Origin: Eucommia ulmoides
Lineage: Eukaryota > Streptophyta > Magnoliopsida > Garryales > Eucommiaceae
NCBI GenBank assembly: GCA_016647705.1
Contig: CM028334.1
Coordinates: 15,298,402 to 15,362,401, forward strand
Direction of reading: 5' to 3'
Length of the DNA: 64,000 nt
The notes beneath the pieces were generated by a model that was not told where the DNA came from, ran no database searches, and saw nothing but the letters and a program-made list of their open reading frames with translations. The translations under genes were made by a program, and so were the position numbers. Below are positions 42,603 to 53,272 of the stretch, one piece after another. The number at the start of each line of letters is the position of its first letter. Within the stretch, counting starts at the first letter, position 1.

Positions 42603-45181
42603 ACCTAGTGCCAGTAGGGGACCGAATCTTAGCTATTTCACCTGCGAGTGTACTGCCTTCTTAGTAAAACCTTTTTAAAATAATAACACATTCTAAATAA
42701 TACCACAATTAAATATGGATCAAGTATAAGTATACAAACATCACATTTCTAATAAAAATCACCATAATATAAGCAGTGAAAGTAAATCGATATACATAAG
42801 TTCCATTCAAACTCATTCAGTATAAAATAATACAAATCACCATATGATAAATCACCAAATATGAGTAAAACACCGCATCTCAAAATACCACACCACTCAC
42901 TAGCTAGCCATAGTGATCGTTTTAACCTCACGATTGGGTGTTACAACGGTACCGTACCATTCGTAGGATATGCTTTCCTACGAACACCCATCACTCCATC
43001 GAAGCGGATAATCACTGCGCAGTATAAACGTCTAACACCACTCTGCCGAAGCAGATAAACATCACTCCGCCAAAGCGGATAACATCACTCCGCCGAAGTG
43101 GATAACCTCACTCTGCCGAAACAGATAAATACTATGGCATCGTCCAATTAATAACATTATTAAATCAATACCATTACTCTGTCGAAACAGATAATCATCA
43201 CTCCATCGAAGTAGATAAATACTATAGTATCGTCAAATCAATAACGTCATCATCAAATCACAAATCAATAACATCGTCTAATCAACATTGTCAAATCTCA
43301 AACATCACCCTCTATTTCTAAAACTGATTTTTAATCCAAGATCATATTTCTCATTTTCTTAAAAAAAAAAACGTCTGATTTCACCAAAAACCATTTTTTC
43401 ACCCTTTATTTTTTTGAAAACCAGGTATTTTTCACTCTCTTTTAAAACCACCAAATTTCAGTGAAAACCCTTTTTCAACTTCCTTTCGAAACCAATACAA
43501 TTTATCGAAAATATATTTTCTCAACTCACCAAGAAACCTGCTTGATTCATATCATTTTGAAATCATTTAATTTAACTACAACAATTTTCCATCATATATC
43601 TATATATAAAAAATAGTTTGACAAGAAAACAATACACTCACTTGGCTACTCGCTCCAAATCATGTAATGTCTGCGAACCTAATAGTGACAGAGTCTAAAG
43701 TAATATTTTATATAAAATCACCTAATCATGTAATGCAAGCCCTAATTTTTTGTTATTTTTCCGTCCCCACATTTTATTATATAAAATTATTATTTGGTTA
43801 ATTTTTCATTTAACAGTCCCAAATTTATTATTCCGGTTACAAAAAATTTATGCTAGAATTTAATTTAACAATACTAAAATAAACTTAACGAAAAACGTTA
43901 GCCGTTCCGAATCGTTCAAGGGTCACGAGATGGATTTTGGATTTTATTGGGGGTTTTTATATAATTTCTTCTTTTCTTCTTATTTCTTTTTCTTTTTCCC
44001 ACTTCTGCTTCCGGTTCCTGCCTCAGCCGGCCATTCACCGCCGGCTTTACACACACCGCCGAGATGAACCGAACTCACATCCTCCCCCTGCAGTGTCTGA
44101 TCACACCATCCCACGACGAAACAAATGTACGATCCACACACACACACACACGGCCGGACAACATCCCTCCTCCGACGACACATTCACGGCTGATCGACGT
44201 ACACACACAGCCGAAACCCATGCACACACGTCGTCCAAACGATCGACACCAACCCATGCTTATCGGCGACTAAGCAGCCCAAAACTCTCTCTCACACACA
44301 CACACTTGGTCGTTGGACGAACGGACAACACACACAAGTCACTGCCGGCGACCCACACATTCCGGCGACCACAGATGATAGACGACCGACGCGCGCGCAC
44401 ACACGAACGATGATCACACACCCACCCACAACCAATCAAATGATGACAGCCAATGACATGCACCTACTCACCAAACAACAGCGATCAACCACTCCTCCGG
44501 CTGAAATCCGATTTTCTCTCTCTCTCTCTACACTCCACTCCGGCGATGACGACAACGATCAACGACGAGCACACCCACGCCCACACACATGCTGAACGAC
44601 CGACTGAACACCGTCGGATAATCGCCCGTACCTCTCTCTCTCTCTCTCTCTCCGATTTTCTCACAGCTGAACGGTAACCCACCGCCGACCACTTTCTTTC
44701 TCTCTCTTTTTGCTTTCTCTCTATTCGGTTTTCCTGTTTCTAGATGATTCTTTTAGATTTTCCTATCACTACATGCATGTGTGCAATTTATATGCATGGA
44801 TCTAGTGGATCAATATGTTTTCTCTTCAAGCCACGTTGCCCACTCTTCCTCTCTCCCTGTCGGCCAACTGAACATCACGATTACACACACATATATATAA
44901 AATAAGCTTTTGGTTAATTTCTCTTTCCTCCCCCTAATTTCTATAATTCTCCTTTTTAGTTCAATTTACCATTTATGAGTTTCTTAAATTGTGATTCCAC
45001 CCAAAAAGTTTTAATTCAAAAGTCAAATGCCAATTTTGGCTTGAATGTTTTCTACATTTGCAAATTGACCCCTAAATGTTTGATTTAAATTTTATTTTTT
45101 TTTAATCCAATTTCTCCCTGAATTTTCCCCTGCTCTAGAATGTAATTATTAATGACGTACTTACTAAGTCGGGGTCTTACA
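42603..45181 (-). mobile_element. Second copy of the 2.7-kb LTR, truncated
   Basis: It is homologous to 20022-22712: shared 'agtgccagtaggggaccga', 'ctgcgagtgtactgccttcttagtaaaa', the CACAC- and CCG-rich zone (44000-44650) and the end 'gacgtactta...ggggtcttaca'. About 235 bases are missing from the left border compared with the first copy, so no target duplication can be seen. A tandem 'actccgccgaagcggataa' repeat (42990-43210) is expanded here. The long His/Thr-rich frames are compositional. Confidence 0.75.
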
Positions 45182-45182
45182 G

Positions 45183-45430
45183 AACTGGTGAAGGATTGAA
45201 AGTGGGAGGACATTAGGGCCAGAAATGGATGTTACTGGGAGGGAAAAAAAAGGAAAAACATCGAAAGTGAAAAGAAAACATTGAACTCGAGACATGTTAC
45301 AGTTTACATACATGAGGTACCAACTCAATCATAATCAACACTTTAAGTATCAAGGCAAGAGTTATCTCAAATATCCGTGTTAATCTCAACCATCTATCTC
45401 GTAGGATCGATTCGGATCATCAAAATGTCT
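45183..45430. repeat. Inverted repeat arm flanking the second 2.7-kb LTR (right)
   Basis: The counterpart, on the opposite strand, of segments at 41335-41480 and 42325-42410. The two left segments lie in swapped order relative to this arm, so the parent structure was rearranged. Confidence 0.45.
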
Positions 45431-45949
45431 GTCAATCTTGATTCATATATGAATGTTAATTATACTATTTTTATACTTATTGTATACCTATTGTATAATT
45501 TTAATGTACTAATATAATTATAAAAAATTATACCTACAGATGTTACCGAGTAGAAATAGTGAATCACAGGAATAATAAAGGGCATAGCCACACAAGCAAC
45601 TGGTACAAGTCTATTGCTGGTAGTAGGTGTAATATAGTAAATAGAGTTTGTACTACTACCAGATAAAGAATGATACAATAACTAGACTAGTTACCGTAGT
45701 TTATGTGTCAGTGTATATCTAAGACAAGTCACCGCAGGATATACATCAGTGTACTGACGCAAAACCACATTTGTACTTCTTTTTCAGGGACTTCTTCAGT
45801 CTTGTACTTGTTTTCAGGGATTGTCATAGCTCTTTAGCTGTAATGAATGAGTAATACACATTGTAGAGTATAATACTCAATCCATTTAGGATATAATTCT
45901 TGAGTAGAAAAATAGAGTGTTTTCATTTATTAACAACTACAGTTTGAGT
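45431..45949. other. AT-rich non-coding DNA next to the copia relic
   Basis: No gene. It contains a short duplicated phrase 'gtcagtgtatatctaagacaagtcaccg' / 'atatacatcagtgtactgac'. It may be LTR sequence of the adjacent copia relic. Confidence 0.3.
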
Positions 45950-46200
45950 GTCAGACTGTTCAGTCATCGCAAGAGTATCCTCATGGAGGAATCTCACCAA
46001 GTTCAATGTTATCAGGTAGAACAACATCTTCTGTTGTCATCTCTTGAAGATTTTTTTATCAAACTTCTTCCGCTTTTCTTCATGTGGAGTAGGCATTGGA
46101 TGCGCAACATGAGCATACACAATATAGGTGGTATGAGACATTGATTTGCAGCAGAAGCAGCAACAGCAGTGGTAACAACAATATCATTTGAAAAAGACAT
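45950..46200 (-). pseudogene. Ty1/copia gag N-terminal relic
   Basis: From an ATG at 46200 (minus) the frame encodes MSFSNDIVVTTAVAASAANQ; after a frameshift it continues as HPMPTPHEEKRKKFD, KIFKR, a TGA where the family has Trp, then QQKMLFYLITLNLVRFL. This is the start of the copia gag found in many plants. The rest of gag and pol is absent. Confidence 0.7.
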
Positions 46201-47413
46201 ATTTTAAAAAAAAAAATCAATAAAAATATAAGAATTTTTATTACTGGAATGTTTTATTTAAAAAAATAGAAGTGTGCATAAACATTGAAATCTACATTAA
46301 GATTGTTGAAAAATATGGTCCAAAAATTAATTAAATAACTAAATAATTAATTATTCAATTAATTACTAATAAGTGAGCTATTGTCTCCCAAAATACAACA
46401 ATCAAATAGCTATTAATACTAGCATTTGAAACCAAAAGCTCAACAAACTGGAAAAATGTTGAACTATCTCAAAAACTCTCAAGAACAACGAAATTTGTCA
46501 GAACTCCCTGAAGAAATGCAATGCAAGTTTTGATGATTAGATGTCTATATGCGGAGAATATTTGTCCTTTTATAGGGACGCCGGACCCAAACCTGAGCTT
46601 GGCCAGGCAATTGGTCTGTCAGCAGTGGCGGATAGTGCATACATTTGGCTCTATTTATTTTATAACCCTTAGCCTATTTTCTGTCCATATCAATTCAACG
46701 CCCAAGAAGGCTTGTTGGCCCAAAGATCTACCCAAGAGAGATGGTGAATTTGATAGTGACAAAAATTTAAACAATAAATTCAAACACAAGTTATCAATTT
46801 TCCTAATTGATTATTATCTTGTTAAGTAGCGGAAATGTGTTTTTAACCCAAACAACAAAAATATAGTAGTACAACACACAACGATTTATCTTAGTTTGAC
46901 AAACTACTCTTACCTACGTATAGTCCCCCAAGCTCCACAGAGATTTCGCAATCCACTAATCATTTGATTCCTTTCTTAGGTAGAAATCAAACCCTTACAA
47001 TCTTGATTTTTTTTTCGCAGGCTCAGAAGTAACCTTTACACTCTCACACTATTATACTTACTATTTTCATAGGCTTAAGAAGAACCTTATCTCAATCTAA
47101 TTTTATTACAGGAAAAATCAAAATCTAATTTTTTTAAAGTCTAAAGATTAACCTAATCTTTTTCACAGGCTAAAGATCAAATTCTAATTTATTTTTTTCT
47201 TAGGCTAAAGATTAAACCCTAACTACCGGGATTAGAAATCATCCCAAATGTAGATCCACTCAAACTTGAAAATACAAAAAATTCACAAGTTTATTCTCAT
47301 ATGAGCTTCTACTACCTCAAAACAATTATGCTCAATTAATATTTCGAAAACTATATGATAGAATCTATGTGAAGCACAAATCTGATTTAATCAATTTAAA
47401 ACAAAAACAGTAA
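46201..47413. other. Retroelement-derived non-coding DNA with tandem repeats
   Basis: Around 46880-47230 units with 'cttaggctaaagattaaaccctaa' recur four to five times at 40-60 base spacing, and 'cctacgtatagtcccccaagctccacagagatttc' resembles copia LTR wording on the minus strand. No gene is visible. Confidence 0.4.
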
Positions 47414-48018
47414 GGCCCCGTTTGGTAACCGTTTCCATCCCAGAAATCCTTATCCCATTCCCAGATTTTTGGGATTTTTGTTTGAGAATAGCGTTTGCTA
47501 ATTTTTGTTCCCGATCCCATTCCATTTCCATTTGAGAATTGTGCCCACTTTTTTTTTTTTAAGAAATTAGAAACAAAAAAAAATTGTTTCTCATTATTCT
47601 CATCCCATTCCAAAAAACCACCGCCACTGTTCATCCACCGTCCGCCACCGCCACCATCACCATCGACCAACAGCCATCGCCGTCGGCAGCCATCTCTGGT
47701 AACCATCGCCAGTCACCTCCGGCATCGTCGGCCGCCCACCGCCACCGCCGGCCGGCCAAAACAAAAAAAAAAAAAAAAAAGCTCTCAAAATATTATTTTT
47801 TTTTAGGATAAAATTGTTACCAAACACGATTCTGTTCCCAAAACAAAAAAAAAAAATTATTGTTACCAAATGCGATTCTGTTCCCAAAACAAAAAAAAAA
47901 AAAAAAAATTATCGTTACCAAATACGATTCTACTCCCAAAAAGAAAACAAAATTTTCATCCCATCCCATTCTTATCCCACTGCTGGAATGGAAACATAAA
48001 TAGTTACCAAATCCCATC
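47414..48018. mobile_element. Tourist-like MITE related to the Harbinger element
   Basis: The left end GGCCCCGTTTGGTAACCGTT is nearly the same as the end of the large element at 59316. The right end on the minus strand is GATGGGATTTGGTAACTATT. TAA flanks both sides (47411-47413, 48019-48021). Near the right end three tandem subterminal repeats ('ttaccaaa..cgattctgttccc', 47816-47945) are separated by A-runs; the same repeat occurs at 63918-63992. A GC-rich CCG-repeat zone (47620-47755) fills the middle. Confidence 0.75.
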
Positions 48019-50212
48019 TAAATAATCAGATTTGACAAATAAAAATTGATTTAAAATATTTTCATGATATTAGATTTGAAAATAATATTTTTAAAACACT
48101 TAATCCAAGTAATTAAACAAATAATCTAAGAAAACACTTTAATTAACTTGGAAAGATCTCACTGGGATTTCTTGGAAACGATTACGATAACTCAGCAAAG
48201 ACCAAAGACCGGTGACCAAAAATTTTTCATGCTTCGATCAAGAACTCTTTCGATAATACTCTCTTATAAATTTCTTACCATAAAATACTCTCTTATAATA
48301 GCAAAAGATGAATGGTCTTGATTAATTCATTTGAGAAACGAATGTCTCTCTATATATAGACTTCCAATTAGATCTTCAATGGCTAATTTTTAAATTACAA
48401 GACCTAAAATGACTCTTTAACACTCTATATATCATATACTATCAAAATAGGTATGTTCCATTTACAAATATTTTTAGAAAAACTCAATTTGGTCCCCAAA
48501 ACTTTTTAGATTCAAAATACTTAAAGATAGAAAGAAGTTTTACCTATTCAATTAAAAGAATAATCCAATATATGAACTAAATAGATAGGATATCAGTAAT
48601 ATAAGATATATAATAGTAAAATACCCAAATCCCTTAAAAACCTCTTTGAAAATCGTTCAAAACAAGGTGATTAGCTTAAAACCCGAAACAGTCAACCTTT
48701 GACTGTGTAACCCGATCGGTTAATCGACCTCTCCGTCAGTCAACTGCTCTTACAACGGTCAATTTTCTAACCATTGCACTGCCTGTAGTCGATTGACCGA
48801 TTCCCCCAATGAGTTTTTCCTTATTTATTCATTTCGGCTACTGGCTTCGTTGGTCAACCGACATAACTCGTCTGTTGACCTAATTGGCTAGTAGGTTTAC
48901 CCATTTAAATCTCTTAAGCTATTGTTTTCATTAGTCGACTGATCCATTTCGTCGGTTGACCGAATTGACCAAAAAATACATTATTTTGTGTTAAAACCAT
49001 TTTTTCACTTAAACGTTTTACTAAAATATTTTTATGATTTAACACTTTATAAAAAATCATTTTAAGACCTTGAACTTATCACTTCTTACCATAATGCATA
49101 TAATATTTTTCATTTTAAAGTGTCGTGTATAATCCTAATTCGAGTTATATTAAGAGTACAAAAGTAATGAGTTGTTTTCACCTAAAATGCCTTCAATGCT
49201 CTGAAAATCTTTATTATCTTCATCTTGCACCTATCTTAAATTCATTTGATTCTTTAATAATCGCTCCATGAATTCTTCAATGATTATTCTTTTTTACCTA
49301 TTTTTTTTTTCTTATTTCAACCTATGGAACCATTAATCTGAAATCACTCAATAAAACCATTAGTTTCATAAAACATCAAAGTTTAATTATCCATCAAGAC
49401 ATTAGGTTAAATAGGGCTTACCTTCAAGAGGTAACCCGAGCCTTAATAAATAACTCTTCATATTCTTCTGTTATCAATGTGGGACAACCCACACAACACA
49501 TCAATCAATAAATTCAAGTGGATACTTTAATGAAAATTGTAATTCACCTGTTAAATTATTTTTACACAAATAAATATATCACGTTCATTTCCTCACCAAG
49601 GAGAATATATCGATATATTCATATGTACCAAATTAAGATTGTGTCTCACAAATAATTATTTCGTAAAATACCCAAAAAATCATTTTATATAACATGAATA
49701 TCTCCATTTGATTAGTACATGGAAATCTCTCACATTTCTCTGAGTTTCTAAACATAAAAAATAAACAAACCCAAAATTATAAATTAAAAAATAAAAAATA
49801 AATTACAAGAAGAAAATAGTACATCATCATCATAAATTCATGCATATATGGAGTAAAATTTTTGCCAGTAGAACGAAATCTCCAACCATGTTTTTTGCTC
49901 AAGGAAATAAAGAGAGAAGAGGAGGAGTATGAAAACCAATCTCGAATAGTATTAAATAGTTTTTGGACACGAAATGACCAAAAAAAACTTAAAATAAATA
50001 TTATAGCTGTTAACCATGAGTTTTGACTAACATAATTGAAATTTGAGTAAAATTGAACTCAATTTGAATAATGAGAGACCAAAGGTGTCTTAACACTAAA
50101 TAATGAAGGTCAATTGAATACCAACCCTATTTCCGAGGGACTAAAATAAATAATTTCCAAAAAAAAATAAAAATAGAAAAGAAAATGAAAAAAAAAAAAC
50201 AAAAAACGTTTT
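48019..50212. other. LTR-like non-coding region
   Basis: No gene. From 48670 to 48970 the motifs TTGACC, GGTCAA, GTCGAC and CGGTTGACCG recur many times, a pattern seen in some plant copia LTRs. The rest is AT-rich without recognisable structure. Confidence 0.4.
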
Positions 50213-50224
50213 TAATTTCATCAT

Positions 50225-50418
50225 CATTTTTTTTTTTTTTTTTTGTGATACCCACGAGTGTCCCCCTACCCATACAGGTAAAAGACTATCTTGTTTGGGG
50301 TGCGTGACTGTCCCTCTTTATAAGTGCTTTTTCGCAAATTCGAATCTCTGAGCTTGCAAAAGCCCCCCAACTGTTTTAGTTCAAGTGTGACTTTACCACT
50401 TGAGCTATATCTTGTTGG
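50225..50418 (-). mobile_element. Full-length tRNA-derived SINE
   Basis: On the minus strand: A box TAGCTCAAGTGG (50396-50407), B box GATTCGAATTT (50336-50346), a unique body, and a 17-base A-tail (T-run 50227-50244 on plus). The perfect 12-bp direct repeat TAATTTCATCAT flanks it (50213-50224, 50419-50430). About 190 bases long, it looks complete. It differs from the Au-like relic at 29224 and from the short SINE at 11201. Confidence 0.85.
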
Positions 50419-50430
50419 TAATTTCATCAT

Positions 50431-50721
50431 TTTTTAATGAAGGGTGAAACAATAAATTCAATTTTTTTAGAATTTTTTATTAAATAGTCCTTATTTAAGA
50501 GATGGTGTAGAAAAAAACCAAATCAAAAAATTGTCTTAACCTTCAAACCTCTAAGTACAATTAATTTAGTTTTTTATCCTTGACAGCTAAAAAAGAATTG
50601 TGAATAGACAGATATGCCCTTGTATATATAATAAACAAACCCTAATACAAACTCATTCAGCCTCAAGTTACTCATTTGTTTAATCTCTCTCTTCCTCTAT
50701 CATTTCTCTCACTCTAAACCC

Positions 50722-50785
<64 letters not shown>

Positions 50786-51397
50786 CTAAACCTAACCTTA
50801 GATGCGGTGGCAGTTGGAGATGAACGTCGGACGTTGAGCGGGCTTGCGGCGGTGGCAAATGAAGATGATGATCGTGTTTTCCGATTTGGCCTTGTGGTTT
50901 TTAAATCTGCCCATGTTCGTTTTCAGATGCGGCGACGACTGAAAACCCTAACCTCTATCCTCTCTCTCTCTAAACCCTAACCTCTCTCTCTCTAAACCTA
51001 ACCTCAGATGCGGCAACGACGGGAGACGAACGTCGGACATTGAGCGAGCTTGCAGTGGTGGACGTTGAGTGAGCTTTCGTCGTCCAGCCGTTCTCTATGC
51101 CTTTTTAACGTCTGTGCTTTGTGCTGATGGTTAGGTTGTGAACGGTAATAAACAACAATGTAGACAAACAACGAAGAGCCTCAGGTAGAGGCATCCATGG
51201 ACAACGAACAACGGTGTAAACGAACGACGAAGAGGCTCAGGCAGAGGCGGCCATGGACGACAATGAGCTGCTCTCTCTCTCTCTCTCTTCCTATTTAGAT
51301 CTGGTTTTCCAGATTTGAAAAATCAAAGCTGGAGTTTCCATATCTGGAAACCCAGATCTAGGTTTTCATCCATGAATTTACTCTCTCTCCTCATTTG
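50431..51397. other. Intergenic DNA with leader-like duplicated segments
   Basis: (AC)n at 50724-50759 and (TA)n at 50759-50785. Then 'aaacctaacctcagatgcggc', 'gagatgaacgtcggacgttgagcg' and 'ctctctctctctaaaccctaac' recur two to three times (50785-51080). This resembles transduplicated 5' UTRs in MULEs, but no terminal repeats were paired. Confidence 0.4.
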
Positions 51398-51402
51398 ATA
51401 AG

Positions 51403-52806
51403 TGTACAACAAAGCGTTTGTTACACGCTCGCGTATTGACTACTCACAAGTGTACAAGATCCAGTTTTAATATAGTAGATCTTTAAGATCGGATATCGTT
51501 CCCACAGGGACAGTATGAATAATTGAATACCGCAATTTGCATAGTCTCCTATTATCCAGACGGTTAAAGAAATATTTTAAATTAAACTAATTAAAATTAA
51601 GCTAACTACAATTCGTGAATTAATCCTAACTAAGTTGATTACCTAGGGATTAATTTTGTTCACTTAATACATGTTTTATTTCATTTAGTTAACAATAACG
51701 GAGTTTAGGTATTCGACAATCTCGGTTCGTAAACTCACTCGCCACCTCTCCCGAGTGTAAGACGAGTGAATACGTGACTTCGCATCAACGAAGAGGTCTC
51801 TCTCAATGTCTTAACGATGCTAGGTCACGTGAGTCTTGCCCCAATGTCATCGATTGCACACTCACTAACGCTCTCTCGGGTCATTAGATCGTAACGATGT
51901 GTTTATCCTAGTCCGAATCCGGGGTTACCTCTCTCGAGTGTCAAACTCCGTATTCTCAAATTCAACCCTAATACCTTAACAAGCATATTAAAGTTGTAAT
52001 AAAATGATAAACACAATCGGAATTAAAAGAAAACAACCATTAAAGAAACATATATTAAACCAAACTAGTATTTACACAACTACATCGATCCCTAGCTAAT
52101 ATTTATCTAATCTAACATGATCTTGGCCATTAGAACATTAAACCAAGAGGTATTCATCATCATTTACAATAAAACATTAAATTACAAAGAGAGAAATAAA
52201 GAGAGAAAGATCAAATCTGAAAGTGGAGTGATCCACTGTCGCCAAAGATCGATCCGTCAATGTTTCCTCTTCTTTGGATGATGAATCTCTTCTTCTAGAA
52301 TGGCCAATGATCACCTCCTAAGGTTAGGGGCATCCAGCCTCTCCGAGTCTTTTCAATGGAAGTGGGAGAATGTGTATTTATAGGTGTAAAACTTCAAAAT
52401 ATCTGAAAATATCTATTATGCTGTATAGAGCTAACTGCCGCGATGGTGGGTATGTCGGCCAGCTTTCCAAATTCTCTGATCTTTCACCGCCACAGCGGTA
52501 AGATCGCGCTGCGGCGGTGGGCCAAAATCTTAACTCACTGATCTTTCACCACCGTGGGGATGGGACTTGTGCTGAAAAACCCCTTCTCTTCATTCTTACC
52601 GCCGCATCGGTAGCTCTTGTGATCTTGAAATCTTGTTTCTTCAATGTTTCTTCACCGTTTTTTCACTGTTTTCGCTCGTTTGTCACTTGTTTGCATCCCT
52701 ATACCTGAATTACATAAGAAACTACAAAAATGCAATTAAATAATACTAATTTACTCAAAAACTACCAAATCCGGCTTAGAAGTAGATAGGTATTTTCTAC
52801 CTATCA
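51403..52806 (-). repeat. 3' LTR of element B
   Basis: On the minus strand it runs TGATAGGTAG...TTGTACA. TATAAATA (minus) is at 52375-52382; palindromes are at 52440-52610, upstream of it. The LTR start is duplicated: a second copy of 'ctacctatcaaaaaccccaaacttg' lies 390 bases on, at 53187-53211. Confidence 0.85.
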
Positions 52807-53272
52807 AAAACCCCAAACTTGAAATTTTGCTAGTCCTCGAGCAAAACACCCTAACACTAAATTAAACTAACTACAACCGCTACGGCGGTAAGATCGCGCT
52901 GCGGCGGTGGGCCAAAATCTTAACTCACTGAGCTTTCACCGCCGCGGCGGTGGGACTTGTGCTGAAAAACCCCTTCTCTTCATTCTTACCGCCGCGGCGG
53001 TGGCTCTTGTGATCTTGAAACCTTGTTTCTTCTACGTTTCTTCACCGTTTTTCCACTGTTTTCGCTCGTTTGTCGCTTGTTTGCATCCCTATACCTAAAT
53101 TACATAAGAAACTAAAAAAATGCAATTAAATATTACTTATTTACTTGAAAACTATCAAATCCGGCTTAGAAATAGATAGGTATTTTCTACCTATCAAAAA
53201 CCCCAAACTTGGGATTTTGCTAGTTCTCGAGCAAAACACCCTAACACTAAATTAAACTAACTACAATAATTA
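52493..53272. repeat. 390-bp tandem duplication across the LTR/interior border
   Basis: Copies are about 52493-52882 and 52883-53272; the offset is exactly 390 bases throughout. Each copy includes the U3 palindromes, the LTR start and the purine tract (TTTGGGG on minus). The outer copy has lost symmetry at several palindromes that remain perfect in the inner copy (52937-52952). Confidence 0.9.

Noticed and set aside
43937-44413. 158-codon frame in the second LTR copy
   Set aside because: Same compositional His/Thr-rich zone; no conserved motif between the two LTR copies.
52517-53098. Two near-identical 63-codon frames (52517 and 52907) suggesting a duplicated small gene
   Set aside because: They are the 390-bp duplication of LTR U3 sequence; the frame is not kept in element A.
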